NCBI GenBank assembly: GCA_032622095.1
Contig: CP136065.1
Location: 54,557,949 to 54,621,948 of the forward strand
Length of the DNA stretch: 64,000 nucleotides
Reading direction: 5' to 3'
DNA from: Siphonodentalium dalli
Taxonomy: Eukaryota; Mollusca; Scaphopoda; Gadilida; Siphonodentaliidae
Below, one piece after another: positions 1-12,339 of this stretch; position 1 is the stretch's first letter, and each line of letters begins with the position of its first letter. Under the pieces are notes generated by a model. It had not been told where the DNA came from and did not search any database. It saw nothing but the letters and a program-made list of their open reading frames with translations. The position numbers and the translations under genes are program-made.

Positions 1-860
1 CTTTGCATGATAAAAGTCCTTTGGCACAAACCTATAGGCCTCATCCGATTGTCACCAAACATAATATGGATCCTCGTGACCTCTAGATGGTAGCTTTTTT
101 ATGAAATTCATTAAAAAACATGGCCACTAGCAGCCATTTTGGATATCAAATTTGAATCCATTGGCACACCATGCATCCTGCATTTATTATGCTCCCAATC
201 CCTGTAGGATGTTCAGGCATATAGCCAAGGGCTTTGTCCATCAAGGTGTGTGTCCATTCGTATGAAATTATCACCTTTTAACTCTGGTTTTAATTATGGG
301 ATTTGTTATCCTTCCGCATGGTAATAGCCCAGTTTGTGCGAAAGGATACCCACAAAATAAATATTTTGTCCATTAAGTTTTACCAGTTCCGGCCCTTAAT
401 TGACTTTTTTTATTTTTGTGACCAAAAGAAAATTTCAATTTGTAACTTGGGTGTTAATTATCAGATTGTGTTGTCCTTTGCAAGCCTTGAAATAGGGTGT
501 CTGTCATTTGCAGAATGAGGTCCCCAGAGGGTGAAGTTAGTGATGCTGCCCAGCATAGCGGGCTAGCATCACTAAATCCACCCTCTGGGGACCTCATTCT
601 GCAAATGACAGACACCCTATTTCAAGGCTTGGTCCTTTGGCATTGGTATAGCACAGGTTGGGGGAAAGGATACTCACATACTACGGTTTTTGTCCATTAA
701 TTTTTCCCTGAGTTAAAGCCCTTATTTGACTTAGAAATCTGTGAATTTAGTGTTCATAAGAACATTTCAGCTTTTAGCTTGGGCATGATTAGTATCGCCT
801 CCAGATGGGAGCTATCGAATTTGAACGATTTTCGATGAAAAACATTACTCTTTGCATGAC
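1..860. repeat. Dispersed repeat split by a MITE
   Basis: No gene. The stretch carries recurring phrases such as 'ctttgcatga' (near 4 and 850) and 'tcctttggca' (17, 473, 633), which suggest a degenerate interspersed repeat with internal copies. The hAT-like hairpin at 481-631 has landed in it. Short open frames here are non-coding: the one at 497-700 simply reads through the hairpin. Confidence 0.45.
481..631. mobile_element. hAT-like hairpin MITE, 8-bp target duplication
   Basis: Almost the whole 151 bp is one inverted repeat. The left arm runs from 481 (caagccttgaaataggg) and the right arm ends at 631 with its exact complement, leaving a loop of under 20 bases near 548-563. The 8-mer gtcctttg flanks it at 473-480 and 632-639. 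An 8-bp target duplication with ends starting CA fits the hAT superfamily; the superfamily is inferred because no transposase is present. It looks like an internally deleted relative of the ~400-bp elements at 2162-2572, 8785-9188 and 59815-60207, sharing the 'gaatgaggtccccagaggg' block. Confidence 0.8.
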
Positions 861-2161
861 TAAATACCTTATATAGCCCAACAACCAACATTTTTCTTCC
901 AATTGGTACCGAACTAACTTCATATGGCTGTTCGGGTTGACCTCCGGTATTACTTAAAACATTTCAACTTTCCGCATCCTTATTGCACCATTGATGTAAT
1001 GTATCATATTCCCTTTCCAAGTTGAGGTACAGTGTTATTGACACTTTAATTTAATTAACATCACCAATGGTGACTGTAATACAAATTTTCACTTTATTTA
1101 AAGCCAGTCATTGCTGACATAGAAAGTGTAATGTAACTGTAATTGACCAAATGGTTTCAATGTGCATAATCTCGTTAAATTGCAGATTTATTAAGTTAGT
1201 CTCAGTTCCTTTGACCTAACCAGCTAGTGAAATCGGTAGGTATAATAGTGGTTTAAGTCAGAAGTACAATTGATCATACCAAATCCAGTGGCAGGATTTT
1301 TCATCAATTTTAATCAACTGTATCATACAGATCATTACAAAATGCTTATTTATCGCAAAAAGTGATATCTTTAAAGTCATAATGATGTATTATAATCTTA
1401 CATTTATGTTAAATTATGCACAGAATATGCTGTGTAATTAGGAATAACTCACATTGATCTGTGTTTGTTTACGCTCTGAAAAGACCCTATCTGTTACAAA
1501 GTCGCGAGGTTAAATGAGCTCATATTCTTTTGAAATTATGGAAAACGTTGTGAGAAATAGATTGTTCACAATTTATTACTACTTTCAGTCGACAACTATA
1601 GTGGAGTTCAGAACAAACATAATGTATGGAATAAAGCGGCATTCACATTTGGTGATTTTACTGGTGAGCGTTACTTTACACTTAAAAGTCTTATAGATAG
1701 ATGAGTACAGCAATCGTACTTCGACGTAAGCCAGTATTATCCCCACCAGTTTACATTGAAGAAAACTTGGACTATTTTTAACCCTTTCTATACTAAATAC
1801 TCATTGATGATTAGTTCCCTTAGGAAATATTTTTAGGTCGTTTGTTGAACTTATTATCTGAACATTTCCCAGCAATGAACAAGACTCCTTCTGCACTTAT
1901 ATTATAAATTCTTTTGTCTGTCGACTGCTCATATTTCCTGAACACCCCTCAAAATGAATAATACACCATTCCAATGTATACTTTTATAACTGATGGGTGA
2001 ATCCATACAGTAAAGCATGGGTTAATAATGAAATTAAGAACAAAGATTATCTATTTTTCCACTTTGTTCTTGATGAAGATGACTTACGATGTTCCATATG
2101 TAACTAAGGTCAAAATTTGTATATTCCATTCAGTGAGAGCAAGGGCAAATGGTGTACTACT
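861..2161. other. Non-coding AT-rich DNA, nothing recognised
   Basis: No coding region, RNA gene or repeat could be supported. The open frame at 1514-1696 (60 codons) shows no domain and is within chance expectation for this base composition. Confidence 0.4.
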
Positions 2162-2572
2162 CAAGCCATGAAATTGTGTCTGTCATTTGTAGAATGAGGT
2201 CCCCAGAGGGTGAATTTAGTGACGCTTTTCCACACAGCTGGCTGGCATCACTAAATTCACCTCCTCATTCTGCTTAGCCTCATCTTTTTTGTAGTATCTA
2301 TAGTCATAAATTAACAATTTTTTTTGTTACTTTTTCCATTCTGTTCAGTATCCCCCAATTTGCAGAAGATAAAATGCATAATCGAGGTGACTAATGGGTG
2401 AATATCACTAACCTCAACTGGGGAACTTCAATCTGATTTTAGGTCTTCCACAGTAGTTGAGGCCTCAGCAGAATGATGTTCCCATGGGTGATGCTAGCCC
2501 GATGTGCGGGGGTAGCATCACTAAATTCACCATATGGGGACCTCATTCTGCAAATAACAGACACAAGGTTTG
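2162..2572. mobile_element. hAT-like MITE, ~410 bp, long form
   Basis: The left end (caagccatgaaa then tgtctgtcatttgtagaatg) and the right end (cattctgcaaataacagaca then caaggtttg) are inverted relatives of the 481-631 element. Internally there are two hairpin modules with 'agcatcactaaattcacc' stems, near 2190-2270 and 2475-2550, joined by an AT-rich middle containing 'aaatgcataatcgaggt'. Flanking octamers gtactact (2154-2161) and gcattact (2573-2580) match at 6 of 8 positions, consistent with a decayed 8-bp target duplication. No protein is encoded. Confidence 0.65.
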
Positions 2573-3533
2573 GCATTACTTTTTTGTATTAGATTGGCAT
2601 ATGTCTCTGATGGTACTAATAGTGTATCAACTACGCAGTGAAAAGGGCTATACACATATCATGGGTAGCACACATACATGTATTTCATGACTTGGTAGCT
2701 AATATAGATCTTCAAAAACAGTCGTGAGGTTGAGAGTAGGGGTAGTAAATTAGTTATGTTGCCTGTACTTTTTGAGCTTGGCTGTGTATGCAAGTGAAAA
2801 TGAAAGACAGAAATTCTACTGATTTATAAACAGGGATGTGCTTAGAGGGGTGTATCAAGAAGGGAGGGGGGTTCAATCGATAGGGTTATTGATAAATTTA
2901 TAAATCAAAACCATCCTTTTGGAAATACAAAATTTTTGCTCTCTAGAGTTGAATATTCATACTAACAATAAATATAATGCATATCTATCATCTGGAAATC
3001 ACTAATCTTGCATTAAATTTTAATTAAACGGTTCTTAATTATTCCAACATTGCCAGTCTCATAATGTGTGGAATATCCAGCTTTCATGGGTTCGACCCAT
3101 GTGTTTTCAGCTTTAAAAAATATGGGTCGCCATTGGAGCACCATACAATATCATTCCGCTTCCCATCCTGAACCCGCGCCCCTTTGCTTTGTCTAACATT
3201 ATAATGATATTTGGAGATTATGGTTTAATGACAGATGTACAGTAATATTTATCCTATTTCACAATCTAAATTAATTTAATTGTAGAACTGATAAAACTTT
3301 TGAAACCTCAAAAATATGAAGTATTTTTATGAGCAATTCAACACAAATGAGATTATAGTAAGGACTTTTGAATCATTGTACACTCTGTTCATTAACCATG
3401 TCTCGTCAAATTTTCGACAATGTATTGGCAGTAGAAGCTTTGTCTTGTGAGAAAGATGTCACAAAGTGAGAATGAAGTGTGATAGGCTGTGTGTTTGTTG
3501 TTTTGCTCTGTCATAGACTTCGGTCAAGGCATA
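2573..3533. other. Non-coding DNA, nothing recognised
   Basis: AT-rich sequence with no supportable gene, RNA or repeat boundary. Confidence 0.4.
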
Positions 3534-3746
3534 CAGTAATGCTCTAAATAATCGACTCCTTAACCACAGCAGAATTATGGGTAACTTTTCAGGATTTAGT
3601 CGGAAATATGGCTTGTTGCCATTCATCGGAAAGCTCTCGGGGAGAGCTTTCCGATGAATGGCAACAAGCCATATTTCCGACTAAATCCTGAAAAGTTACC
3701 CATAATTCTGCTGTTTTGAAGGAGTCGATTATTTAGAGTATTACTG
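3534..3746. mobile_element. Palindromic TA-flanked MITE (pogo/mariner-like), copy 1
   Basis: A near-perfect inverted repeat with arms of about 100 bp. It starts cagtaatgctctaaataatc and ends with the complement, flanked by TA at 3532-3533 and 3747-3748. The middle is nearly loopless (gagctttcc at the axis, near 3641). A TA duplication with CAGT ends is typical of Tc1/mariner-pogo elements; the class is inferred. Four relatives lie at 5092-5197 (one arm), 5763-5964, 13967-14178 and 46173-46354. Non-coding. Confidence 0.85.
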
Positions 3747-4282
3747 TAGCATTGTATAAATGATTACATTATATCATCCTTCCATACATATGAGTGCTGT
3801 TATTCATGGAGATATGTGATGAGTAAATGAGCATGCTCCTCTTTCATTATAACATTATTTTGTTGATCTATTTCACAGATATGAATCACATGCCCTCAAT
3901 TTGAAGAAAAAAAGTGTATTTTGAAAAATATACAAAAAGAATGGCATAATTTACTCTAATGGTCACAGTAATTTCATGGTCACTATTTTTTTTATTGGAA
4001 TTTTTGGTAGGAATATTAGAAAAAAACTGAGTACTTTGGCACAAATGGGGTACCAATATTTCTGGAATAAAATTGTTTATATATACTCACTGCCTTATAA
4101 TAGCTGTGTCATGTTCCATTATGAGAAATTACATTGTTTTTTCTGTATATTTTTCTAAATCCAGTTTTTTTTTATCAAGTTGAGACCATGTGACTCCTGA
4201 CTGTGTTTGGGACTGAGCGTTCAATACATCGGTTTTTAACTCATCATCATGGAAAGCTATCTTAGACATTGTTAATATTTAA
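3747..4282. other. Non-coding AT-rich DNA
   Basis: Nothing recognised. The open frame at 3976-4158 is rich in Phe, Ile and Tyr, as expected from AT-rich noise. Confidence 0.35.
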
Positions 4283-4538
4283 CCCTTCCATGAGTGGAGC
4301 TTCCTAGCATTTTGTGAAAACATTGTGCCAATGCATTGACTTATTATATATGCGAGTCTCCCATAGGGAGTCTCGCATATATAAGAGAATACATTGGCCT
4401 AACAAATTTTACCTTGACCTTGTAAGCCATTGCATTCGCTTATATATGCGAGGCTCCATATAGGAGACTCGCATATAAAAGAATGCACTGGCACAGGTTC
4501 TTTAATGCTGCACCAGCGTAGCTCCCATCATGAAAGGG
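4283..4538. mobile_element. TTAA-inserted twin-hairpin element, short variant
   Basis: Starts ccctt after TTAA (4279-4282) and ends aaaggg before TTTA (4539-4542), with inverted tips (cccttccatgagtggagc and gctcccatcatgaaaggg). Inside are two hairpins built on 'tatatatgcgag', near 4328-4405 and 4428-4497, each inside aatgcatt-type arms. The hairpin module matches the elements at 18964-19358 and 44440-44887, although the tips differ. TTAA with CCC/GGG tips suggests a piggyBac-type element; no transposase is present. Confidence 0.65.
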
Positions 4539-5091
4539 TTTATTACTGAATGGATTCTCTTAGTCAGTTCTAAATTATGCATCAGTGAGTAAGGTATTAA
4601 CTAGTATTTATATGGGCATCATTTCAGTCTTATGTTAGATTGTCGTATTTTTGATAGTTAAAGATCTGCTGTAACATTTCCATATTAATTTAAAATTTTA
4701 AAATACAGAACAACTCAATCAAATACAGGTGTTCAAACATTGTTATATATAACTGCATTGATTCAGTAATTGAACTAGTGTTTTTCAAATTCTGTGACAG
4801 GTACAATAATGCATCCTTAGCTGCATGACCTTACATATATTATATTGTTAAATAGGGTGCTACATGCACCTCGACCACCAATTAAATTATTTTGACTTAT
4901 TTTAAATTCCATAGCCTAAATATTATACTTAAAACGTCTCTTGAATTTACCTAAAAATAAAAAATATGTGTTCTCAGACACCTCTGTCATATTTTGAAGA
5001 GGGTCTCATTGAAGTTTTTATCTCTAATTTAAATATACATGTAATAGAAATCTTTCCAATTGCTCAAACCTTGAGTTTCTAATTACATGTA
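4539..5091. other. Non-coding AT-rich DNA
   Basis: Nothing recognised on either strand. Confidence 0.35.
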
Positions 5092-5197
5092 CAGTAATGC
5101 TCTAATTAATCGACTCCTTAACCACAGCAGAATTATGGGTAACTTTTCAGGATTTAGTCGGAAATATGGCTTGTTGCCATTCATCGGAAAGCTCTCG
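5092..5197. mobile_element. Half copy of the palindromic TA MITE
   Basis: Only the left arm is present: cagtaatgctc at 5092 through ggaaagctctcgg at 5197, with TA at 5090-5091. Unrelated DNA follows, so this is either a one-armed remnant or an ancestral-like single arm. The overlapping open frames at 5087-5323 and 5147-5404 are shadows of it. Confidence 0.75.
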
Positions 5198-5762
5198 GTG
5201 ATTTATGTAGTTGCTGACTGGATAATCGATGTAGTGCACTTGACAGTTCTGGGTAAACCCAACTCGAATAGCTACGCAATACTTTGTCTGGAGAAAATGC
5301 CCATGTCTCCTATTACCAAATAGCTCTTGTGTCGATATAAATAACTTCTTATGCGATCCGTGCGGTGTGATGCCACAGCATATACATGTACATAGCTTTA
5401 CCAATGACAGATATCGCCTGTATAATTATTATCCGACGCTTCAAACTCGCGCTATTTATAGTTTATATAAATCTGCGACTGTATAGAGATTCCAACACTT
5501 GCCCGAATGGCTACATCGCTTTGTTGATACTAAGTTGTGATTGGTTGCGACTGACGTAATGCTTGCTTGTGCTAATAGGGATCCCCCAAATACTCCAGAC
5601 TCAGTAAAGCGTTATAGCTGTCGATTCTGTTAACCAGAACTGTGTACTTGAGTGTTGCATTGGTTGTATGTTGAGTCTATTATTTGAACAATCCCTGAAA
5701 ATGAATAGGTATAACTTGCTGGTAGAATCCATTCAGTAATGATAGGGTGAAGTTAGATGATA
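5198..5762. other. Non-coding DNA with promoter-like boxes
   Basis: No gene recognised. Around 5536-5562 an inverted CCAAT box (gattggttg) sits just before a CRE-like tgacgtaa. With no supported transcript next to them these may be chance matches. Confidence 0.25.
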
Positions 5763-5964
5763 TGTTAATGCTCTAAATAATTGACTCCTTAACCACAGCA
5801 GAATTATGGGTAATTTTTCAGGATTTAGTCGGAAATATGGCTTGTTGCCATTAATCAGTGAGAGCTTTCCGATGAATGGCAACAAGCCATATTTCCGACT
5901 AAATCATGAAAAATTACCCATAATTCTGCTGTGGTTAAGGAGTCGATTATTTAGAGCATTACTG
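5763..5964. mobile_element. Palindromic TA MITE, copy 3
   Basis: Inverted repeat of the same family as 3534-3746, with its left tip mutated (tgttaatgctc) and an intact right tip (gagcattactg). TA lies at 5761-5762 and 5965-5966. The arms are slightly diverged from each other (for example ttaatcag against ttcatcgg near the axis). Confidence 0.8.
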
Positions 5965-6613
5965 TATGTTTAAAAGGTTGCTGCAGGACAGCTATCAAAT
6001 AAATTAAAAGTATAGGCTTTATACCTTCATATTGACACTCTTCCATAATGTATTACAAACATTGAAAAGCAACCCTATGTTTCATACTTTACTTGTATAA
6101 TTGGCTGAGAACACATACGTTTATTTTAGTAGACTTATATGGACATTGCTAAAGGAAATTTTTATCATAATGTTCGATTTTAAACCATTTCTGTGCCAAG
6201 GAGTCTTGGTTGCTGAATTAGGACTCTGTAATGACTTGATGGTGAGTAGATATACAGTTTATCCCTTTTTACAATTGTCTTCTATTGTTTTCTGTCATCC
6301 CTCATCTTATGAAAAAATGTTGAAATTGATTGGATCATAATCATAATGAACATTATAGTCAAAACTTTGTTGCTGATATACAATAATGTTACTAAATGCT
6401 GTTTCATGATTTTGTGAACCAATTTATTGAACTTGTTATGTCTCTGAGATGTAAAAAAAAATGTATATATGAAAATGTATTATTTTTTATGAGAAATAAA
6501 ATCTCGAACTGAACTTTCATTTCAGCTCAATGGCTCCTATACTCTGTTGTGCAGCAGGTTGTCATTAGTCCAAATTTCCTTCACAGTAAACCAGCTAGTA
6601 AAATCAGTATCAT
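5965..6613. other. Non-coding AT-rich DNA
   Basis: No supported gene. The open frame at 6101-6340 (79 codons) has no recognisable domain. Confidence 0.35.
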
Positions 6614-7460
6614 ACTAAAAGCCGACCGTACCGCCCCCATGTGTCCGAGCGAGTCGGGACATGCACTATTGAGCAGAATAGACTATGTAACAAAGTTCAA
6701 ACCCAAGTTGATAGCTCGAGCGGAAATGGCACTGTTAACCCATAATTTGCACGGGTAATAAAAAATTAAAAAAGGCACTGACCACATCTCTCCAATATAG
6801 ATGTTTGTCCCATACACATGGTCGAGTCAGTTATGCACGTACACAAAAACACAGAGAATAACACCAGCTGAATGAGATGGTTCATGCACTATCGTGCAGA
6901 ATAGACCTCTATAATCTGCAAACATGCCAACCCCAAGTTGATAGCTCAATCGGAAACGACACGGTTGACCCCCAACTTGCAGCCGATTCCGCAGGTATGC
7001 AAAATAAAAAATGACACCGACCGCACCTCTTCTGGCTGTCTGACCATGGAAAGGGATATTATTTCATGCAGCGAATACCCTTCTTCATAAATGTGTGAAT
7101 ATATTAACACATATGCTACGGTGAATACCCCTCTGCATCCATGGGCGATCTGACAAGTTGCCAGCTAAGGCGGAAGTGAATATATTAACCCATGCGCTAT
7201 GGTCGAATTTGCTATGCATGTATGCAAAACACAGAGAATATCACCCAGGTGTTTTAAGATATATTTTTCTATGCAAGAAAATTCTTTTCGCAGTGTACGG
7301 GAAAGACCTTGTTTGTTTTTGTGTACACATACTTACAGATCCCGGTAATATAAAGGAAAATATATCTCCAACATAAACTAACATCTCATTGGAACGTTGT
7401 ACATGTCTATTATGCACCATAATGCATGCCCCATCTCGTTCGTATCCCTTTCCGTGGTCA
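6614..7460 (+). repeat. Degenerate copies of the 353-bp foldback unit
   Basis: Begins actaaaagccgaccg, matching the terminal repeat of the foldbacks at 35501 and 51575, then runs through about two and a half diverged units. Landmarks are 'gtccgagcgag', 'gatagctcgagcgg', 'cactgttaaccc', 'gaccatgga' and 'catccatgggcgatc'. No opposed arm follows, so this is a one-sided relic. The open frames at 6549-6758, 7158-7376 and 7241-7465 are translations of repeat. Confidence 0.65.
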
Positions 7461-8220
7461 AACAACTAGTGGAGCTATAGTCGTCACTCCTTGTCCGTCG
7501 TCCGTCCATCCGTCAACAATTCTTTAAACCTCTTCTTCTTTGGAACCATAAGACTGAATGGGTTCATATTTGGTGTGGATGTTCCCTAGGTGACTCACAT
7601 TCAGATTTGTTCAAATGAGGTCACTGGGTCAAATAGTTGCGAAAGCAGGGCCATAACTCTATTCCTCCATAGTAATTCTTTGAATGACTTCTCAAGAACT
7701 ATTTGGCCGATTTAGCTTATATTTGGTATGGAGGGTCCTTGGGTAACTGGGGTTCAGATTTGTTCAAATAGGGGCAGAGCCAGGGACACAATTCTTAAAC
7801 AAAACAAAACAAAAAACCTAAAAAATTTGATTTGAAAAAAAAACACCATTCAAATTAATTTTTAGCTCACCTATAGTCATCACTTCTCGTCCGTCCGTCC
7901 ATCAACAATTCTTTGAACATCTTCTTTGGAACCGTAATGCCGAATTGGTTCATATTTGGTGTGGATGTTCCCTAGGTCACTCATATTCAGATTTGTTCAA
8001 ATGAGGTCACCAAGTCAAATAGTTTTGATGTCAGGACCATAACTATTTTTCCACATAGTAATTCTTAAAACGACTTCTTTTCTGAAGTCGTCGGGCCGAA
8101 TGGGTTCATATTTGGTGTGAGGGTACCTCGAGTGACTGTGGTTCAGATTTGTTCAAACGAGGTCACTGGGTCAAATGCGGGGTGGGGCTATGGACATAAA
8201 TCTGAAGAATTTTTTAGATT
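7461..8220. repeat. Dispersed degenerate tandem repeat ('gttcatatttgg' family)
   Basis: At least three diverged units of roughly 150-200 bp containing 'gaatgggttcatatttggtg', 'cagatttgttcaaatgaggt', 'gggtcaaatag' and 'catagtaattctt'. The same family recurs at about 9240-9920, 11080-11660 and 12340-13360. Non-coding; typical of highly copied invertebrate repeats. Confidence 0.65.
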
Positions 8221-8784
8221 TAACTTATTGCTCAATTTAACCCAATTTTTTTTTATATATTTCATTTTTAATAAATAATTTTTTTTTATTAAATAAAATA
8301 TTTTTTATTTAAATAAAATAAAAAACATTTAATAAAAAATTTGAAGAACTTATGACATTACATCTTCGGGGGGAGGGGGTGGGGGGGGGGGGGTAGGTAC
8401 CTCTAGTCACCCAACTAAATTTGGTTGAAACAGGGGATTGGGAGAAAACATGAACAGACAGATGTACAAAAATGTTCAGTAAGTTCCTTTTAATATCCTT
8501 GCATCCCCACTAATACAAGCCATCTCTGCTCTGAACCTGAGACCAGGCTGAGAATTGATAGACAAGACACATGTTGTTTATCAAACAGTGCCAGATAGAT
8601 AGATAACAGAACTTTTGTGGCTATAGGCAGAGTCCCAAGGGAGTGTATTCATGTCATTCATAATTTAAATGAGATTAATAGCCTTTAACATTTGTTTTCT
8701 AAAGTTGTCAATGTAGCACCATCATTGTTTACAATAGACTGGTCATTAATATCAGATTAAATTCCTTTTCTCCCAGTGTTTCTC
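8221..8784. other. AT-rich tract, poly-G run and non-coding DNA
   Basis: An AT-rich, nearly A/T-only stretch at about 8220-8345 is followed by G-rich sequence ending in a 13-G run near 8381-8393. No gene seen. Confidence 0.5.
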
Positions 8785-9188
8785 CAAGATTTAATTAAGT
8801 GTGTCTGGCATTTGTAGAATGAGGTTCCCAGAGGGTGAATTAATTATGCTACTCTGCATGACAGGCTAGCATCGCCAAATACACCCCATTCTGCTTAGGC
8901 CTCATCTTCTGTGAAGTATCTAGAGTCTCAAATTGACATTTTTAGCAGCTTTTTTCCCTTCTGTTCAGATTCTAAAATGCATAATTGAGGTGTCAAATGG
9001 GTGCGCATACTGTCATACATCACCAACTTCAGCTGGAGAACTTCTGTCTGTCCCTAGGTCTCACATAGCAGTTGAGGACTAAGTAAAATTGGGTTCCCAG
9101 ATGGTGAATTTGGTGATGCTCGCCCACCTTACAGAATAGCATCACTACATTCACCCTTTTGGGACCTCAGACACTAAATTCACGCTTG
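8785..9188. mobile_element. hAT-like MITE, diverged long form
   Basis: Same order of blocks as 2162-2572: tgtctggcatttgtagaatg at the left, two hairpin modules with 'agcatc...' stems (near 8840-8890 and 9095-9160), and 'aaatgcataattgaggt' in the middle. The right end is partly lost. No convincing target duplication remains. Confidence 0.55.
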
Positions 9189-9239
9189 GCTCTTCCAATA
9201 TTATTTTCTTAACCACTTATCTATGTGAACTCATTATAC

Positions 9240-9920
9240 CTTATTATGGACAAAAAAGTGAGGGGTATATTGGATTAAAACTGTTGGTTTGTCAGAGTGT
9301 CCTTCCATCCATTGTTCTGTCCATCCACCCATCAACAATTGTTTTCTTCTCGAGATGTATATGAATTCCCTACCTGTATGTGACTCACATTCAGATTTGT
9401 TCAAATAAGTTCATCAGGTCAAATAGGAGGGATGCCAGGGCCATATCGTTTTCCCTCCATAGTAATTCTAACAACTATTACTTCTCAAGAACCATCAAGT
9501 TTATTTAGCTTATATTTGTGTATGCAGGGTCCTTGTGTGGCATGTTTAGATCTGTTCCAATGGGGTCCTTTTTGGAAAATCAATTAACTTCAACTCTTAA
9601 AAGCGAATGTTTAAAAATTATTAGATGAATAGATATCAAGAGATGGGGATTCATGTTTGTTCAAATAGGGGCAGAGGTAAGAGATTTAGCTCTGCCCCAC
9701 CCACACTACCTGTGTCTATGCTGTACGCTACTGGTATAATAAGATAATGTCATTCTTGCAGGGATGTCACCACAGTGTTGGGGGGGGGGGGGCATCCATC
9801 TGTCAATTCTTTGAACATCTTCTGTAGATCATAAGACTGAATGGGTTCATATTTGGTGTGGATGTTCCCTAGGTCACTCACATTCAGATTTGTTCAAATG
9901 AGGTCACTCTGTCAAACGAC
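9240..9920. repeat. Dispersed 'gttcatatttgg' repeat with poly-G run
   Basis: Further degenerate units of the family described at 7461-8220, interrupted by a 13-G run at 9780-9792. Non-coding. Confidence 0.55.
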
Positions 9921-9942
9921 TTCTTCTCATGTACCATCAGGT

Positions 9943-10104
9943 TTTGTGTGACCCACATTATGTGAGTAAAGGGGCGATGCCCTATAGCAGAAGAGTCCAC
10001 AATTAGAGGTACCATGTCTTAGCTTTGTGTGACCCACATTATGTGAGTAAAGGGGGGATGCCCAATAGCAGAAGAGTCCACATATAGAGGTACCATGTCT
10101 TGCC
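9943..10104. repeat. Tandem duplication, 81-bp unit
   Basis: Two copies starting tttgtgtgacccacattatg at 9943 and 10024, ending near 'aggtaccatgtctt'. A partial third start (ctttgtatgacccacat) lies near 10268. The unit is a multiple of three, which is why a repetitive minus-strand frame (9927-10220) stays open; I do not regard it as coding. Confidence 0.75.
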
Positions 10105-11080
10105 CACCGGAAGCTGACATAAGCTAATGATAGGCAGAGCACCCTGCTGTAACGGCAGTTTCTGATATACAGTCTCAAAGATTTGGAACAGAAAAGATAG
10201 CAGAAACCCATAGAACACACACAAACTCTGTGTTATGATTTATGTTTCATGATAACAATTGATTAAGGCTTTGTATGACCCACATGCGTAATATAAGGTA
10301 AGTGCGAAAGCCCCATACATATTATCTGGTATATCAGGTACCGAGCACCTAATATATATCGTATCTAAATTAAAGTTATACACGCGTTTATAGATATGTT
10401 ATCCATTCCCCCTAATGTTATTGTTGCTGTCCCGTAGGTAAAGTCGAAATCAAGTTATTTTGCGCAGATAGGATATGTGTAAATTCGCGCAGATAGGATA
10501 TGTGTAAATTTGCATGATAGATCAGCGCATTAGCTGCTGGATACCAAATTCCAAGCGGATTTAATGCAACCGTTCAAATTATACGTTTATGTTTATTTTA
10601 ATATGGGATTTATTATGCCAGGATTATTTATTTATGTGTCTCTGATATTTTAATATGGGATTTATTATGTAAGGATTCACACACTATCATAAAAGGTTAT
10701 ATTGTTGGTGCGAATTTGGGAGGTGTCGTTGTTATTGCGACACTGATACGTGGGAGAATATAAAATGTCACATACAATAATACCGAATTATAGGTACGCG
10801 TATTTGTAGTTAAAGTGGTGTGAAACACCCCGGCAGGGCGATAAACATAAATTGAGAATGTTGGTCAAAGTAGTTATTTATCATGTATATTAAACACAAT
10901 TGACAACATAATTGGCTGCTATACTTATATATTAATTAAATGTAATGACTCTTGATGGCGAAATCATTTGTGTTATTTTATCGCCGATATTTGTGTCCCG
11001 AATCGAGATGCAAATATTTACAATTGTGAGTATTTCAGACGATGTTTTCTGTGGAGTGGTGTGGTCGATTTCTTTGAAAT
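10105..11080. other. Non-coding DNA with small tandem duplications
   Basis: Contains a 24-bp direct duplication around 10457-10505 (gcgcagataggatatgtg twice) and a repeated 'ttttaatatgggatttatta' near 10598 and 10648. The open frame at 10945-11175 runs into the dispersed repeat and is not supported. Confidence 0.45.
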
Positions 11081-11662
11081 TTTCGGCGATGTTAGTTGAA
11101 TGGGTTCATATTTGGTATGAAGGGTCCTTGGGTGACTGGAGTTCAGATTTGTTCAAATGGGGTCACTTGTTTTAAATGGGGTTTCAAATTTATTCAGATG
11201 GGGTCACCAGATTAAATAGGGTGGGACCAGGGACATAACTGTATGTGTCAATAGTAATACTTAAATTGTCTTCTCAAGAGAGGTTGGACTATTTAGCTTA
11301 CATATAGTATGGAGGATCCTTTAGTGACTGAGATTCAGATTTGTTAACATGAGGCAACCTGTTAGAAATGACAGGGCTATGGGGACTTAGCACTTTTGTG
11401 TATAATAAAATCATTAAAATACAAAATTCATTAAAACATCTTCCTTGGAACTACCTGACTGATTAATCTGACATATATATATGGTGTTTTTGGGTCCATG
11501 GATAATTGGGCTTCAAACATGTCTAAATAGTTTTATAAAAAGGCGCTTGTGAGATTGGAAATTTCCAACAATTGAGAAAGTTTGAGATGTCGGTTGTGAA
11601 ATTCCAACCTAAGACTTGGGAGTCTGGAGGGGACATGAGCTGGAGGATGGGGGGGGGGGGGT
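11081..11662. repeat. Dispersed 'gttcatatttgg' repeat with poly-G run
   Basis: More units of the 7461-8220 family, in the same orientation, ending in a 13-G run near 11649-11661. Confidence 0.55.
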
Positions 11663-12339
11663 GATCAGTAGTGTACAGTTGGTAATTTAAAAGTAGATAT
11701 TCACCGATCTACATACATGAAGCCTCTCGATCCACATATCCTGTTTAGATCTACTCCTTTTAAAGCGATTATGAAAAGTTCTGACTGTTATGGTCTCCAG
11801 AGTCCCAGTCTTATCAGTCTTTGCAGTCTGTTGAGCAACCCCACAGTCTTTGACTGTCTTGTTTTTATTTTAATTGATATTAAATTCCGGCTCAATTTAA
11901 AAAATAAATAACACCATTATAACATCCACCAGGGTGACTCAACCAAATTTGGTTTAAATCAGTCTAAAATCAAGAACATGCAAACAGCTAGCAGATACTC
12001 AGAGCTCTATGAGATATGAGGAAGGTGTCTGCAATCACAGAATGTTTACTTAACACCATATATAAGTCACATTGATTATAAAGTAATAAATGAAATGGCA
12101 GTGTTAACAAAATCTAATTGGAATGACAGCTCCTTTGATTAATAGCCTAAATTTCTCTGCCTGTTAAAGAGTTTATAAATGACCCATAGCTTATGATAAC
12201 AAACTCCCAAGGGCAAGTGTGAATGATGAATCTGACAGTTAGGCCAGTAAAACTAAATACCTGTTTTCTCAGGTAAATACATATGGGAAACAGGATGAGA
12301 AAGAAGGAGGTATTTTTCTTAGCTTACCTGAAATGAAGA
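11663..12339. other. Non-coding DNA
   Basis: No recognisable gene. The open frame at 11717-11911 has no domain. Confidence 0.35.

Noticed and set aside
9927-10220. 97-aa minus-strand ORF with a repeated HGTS(I/N)CGLFCY motif
   Set aside because: It is a translation of an 81-bp tandem duplication whose length happens to be a multiple of three; no domain or splice context.
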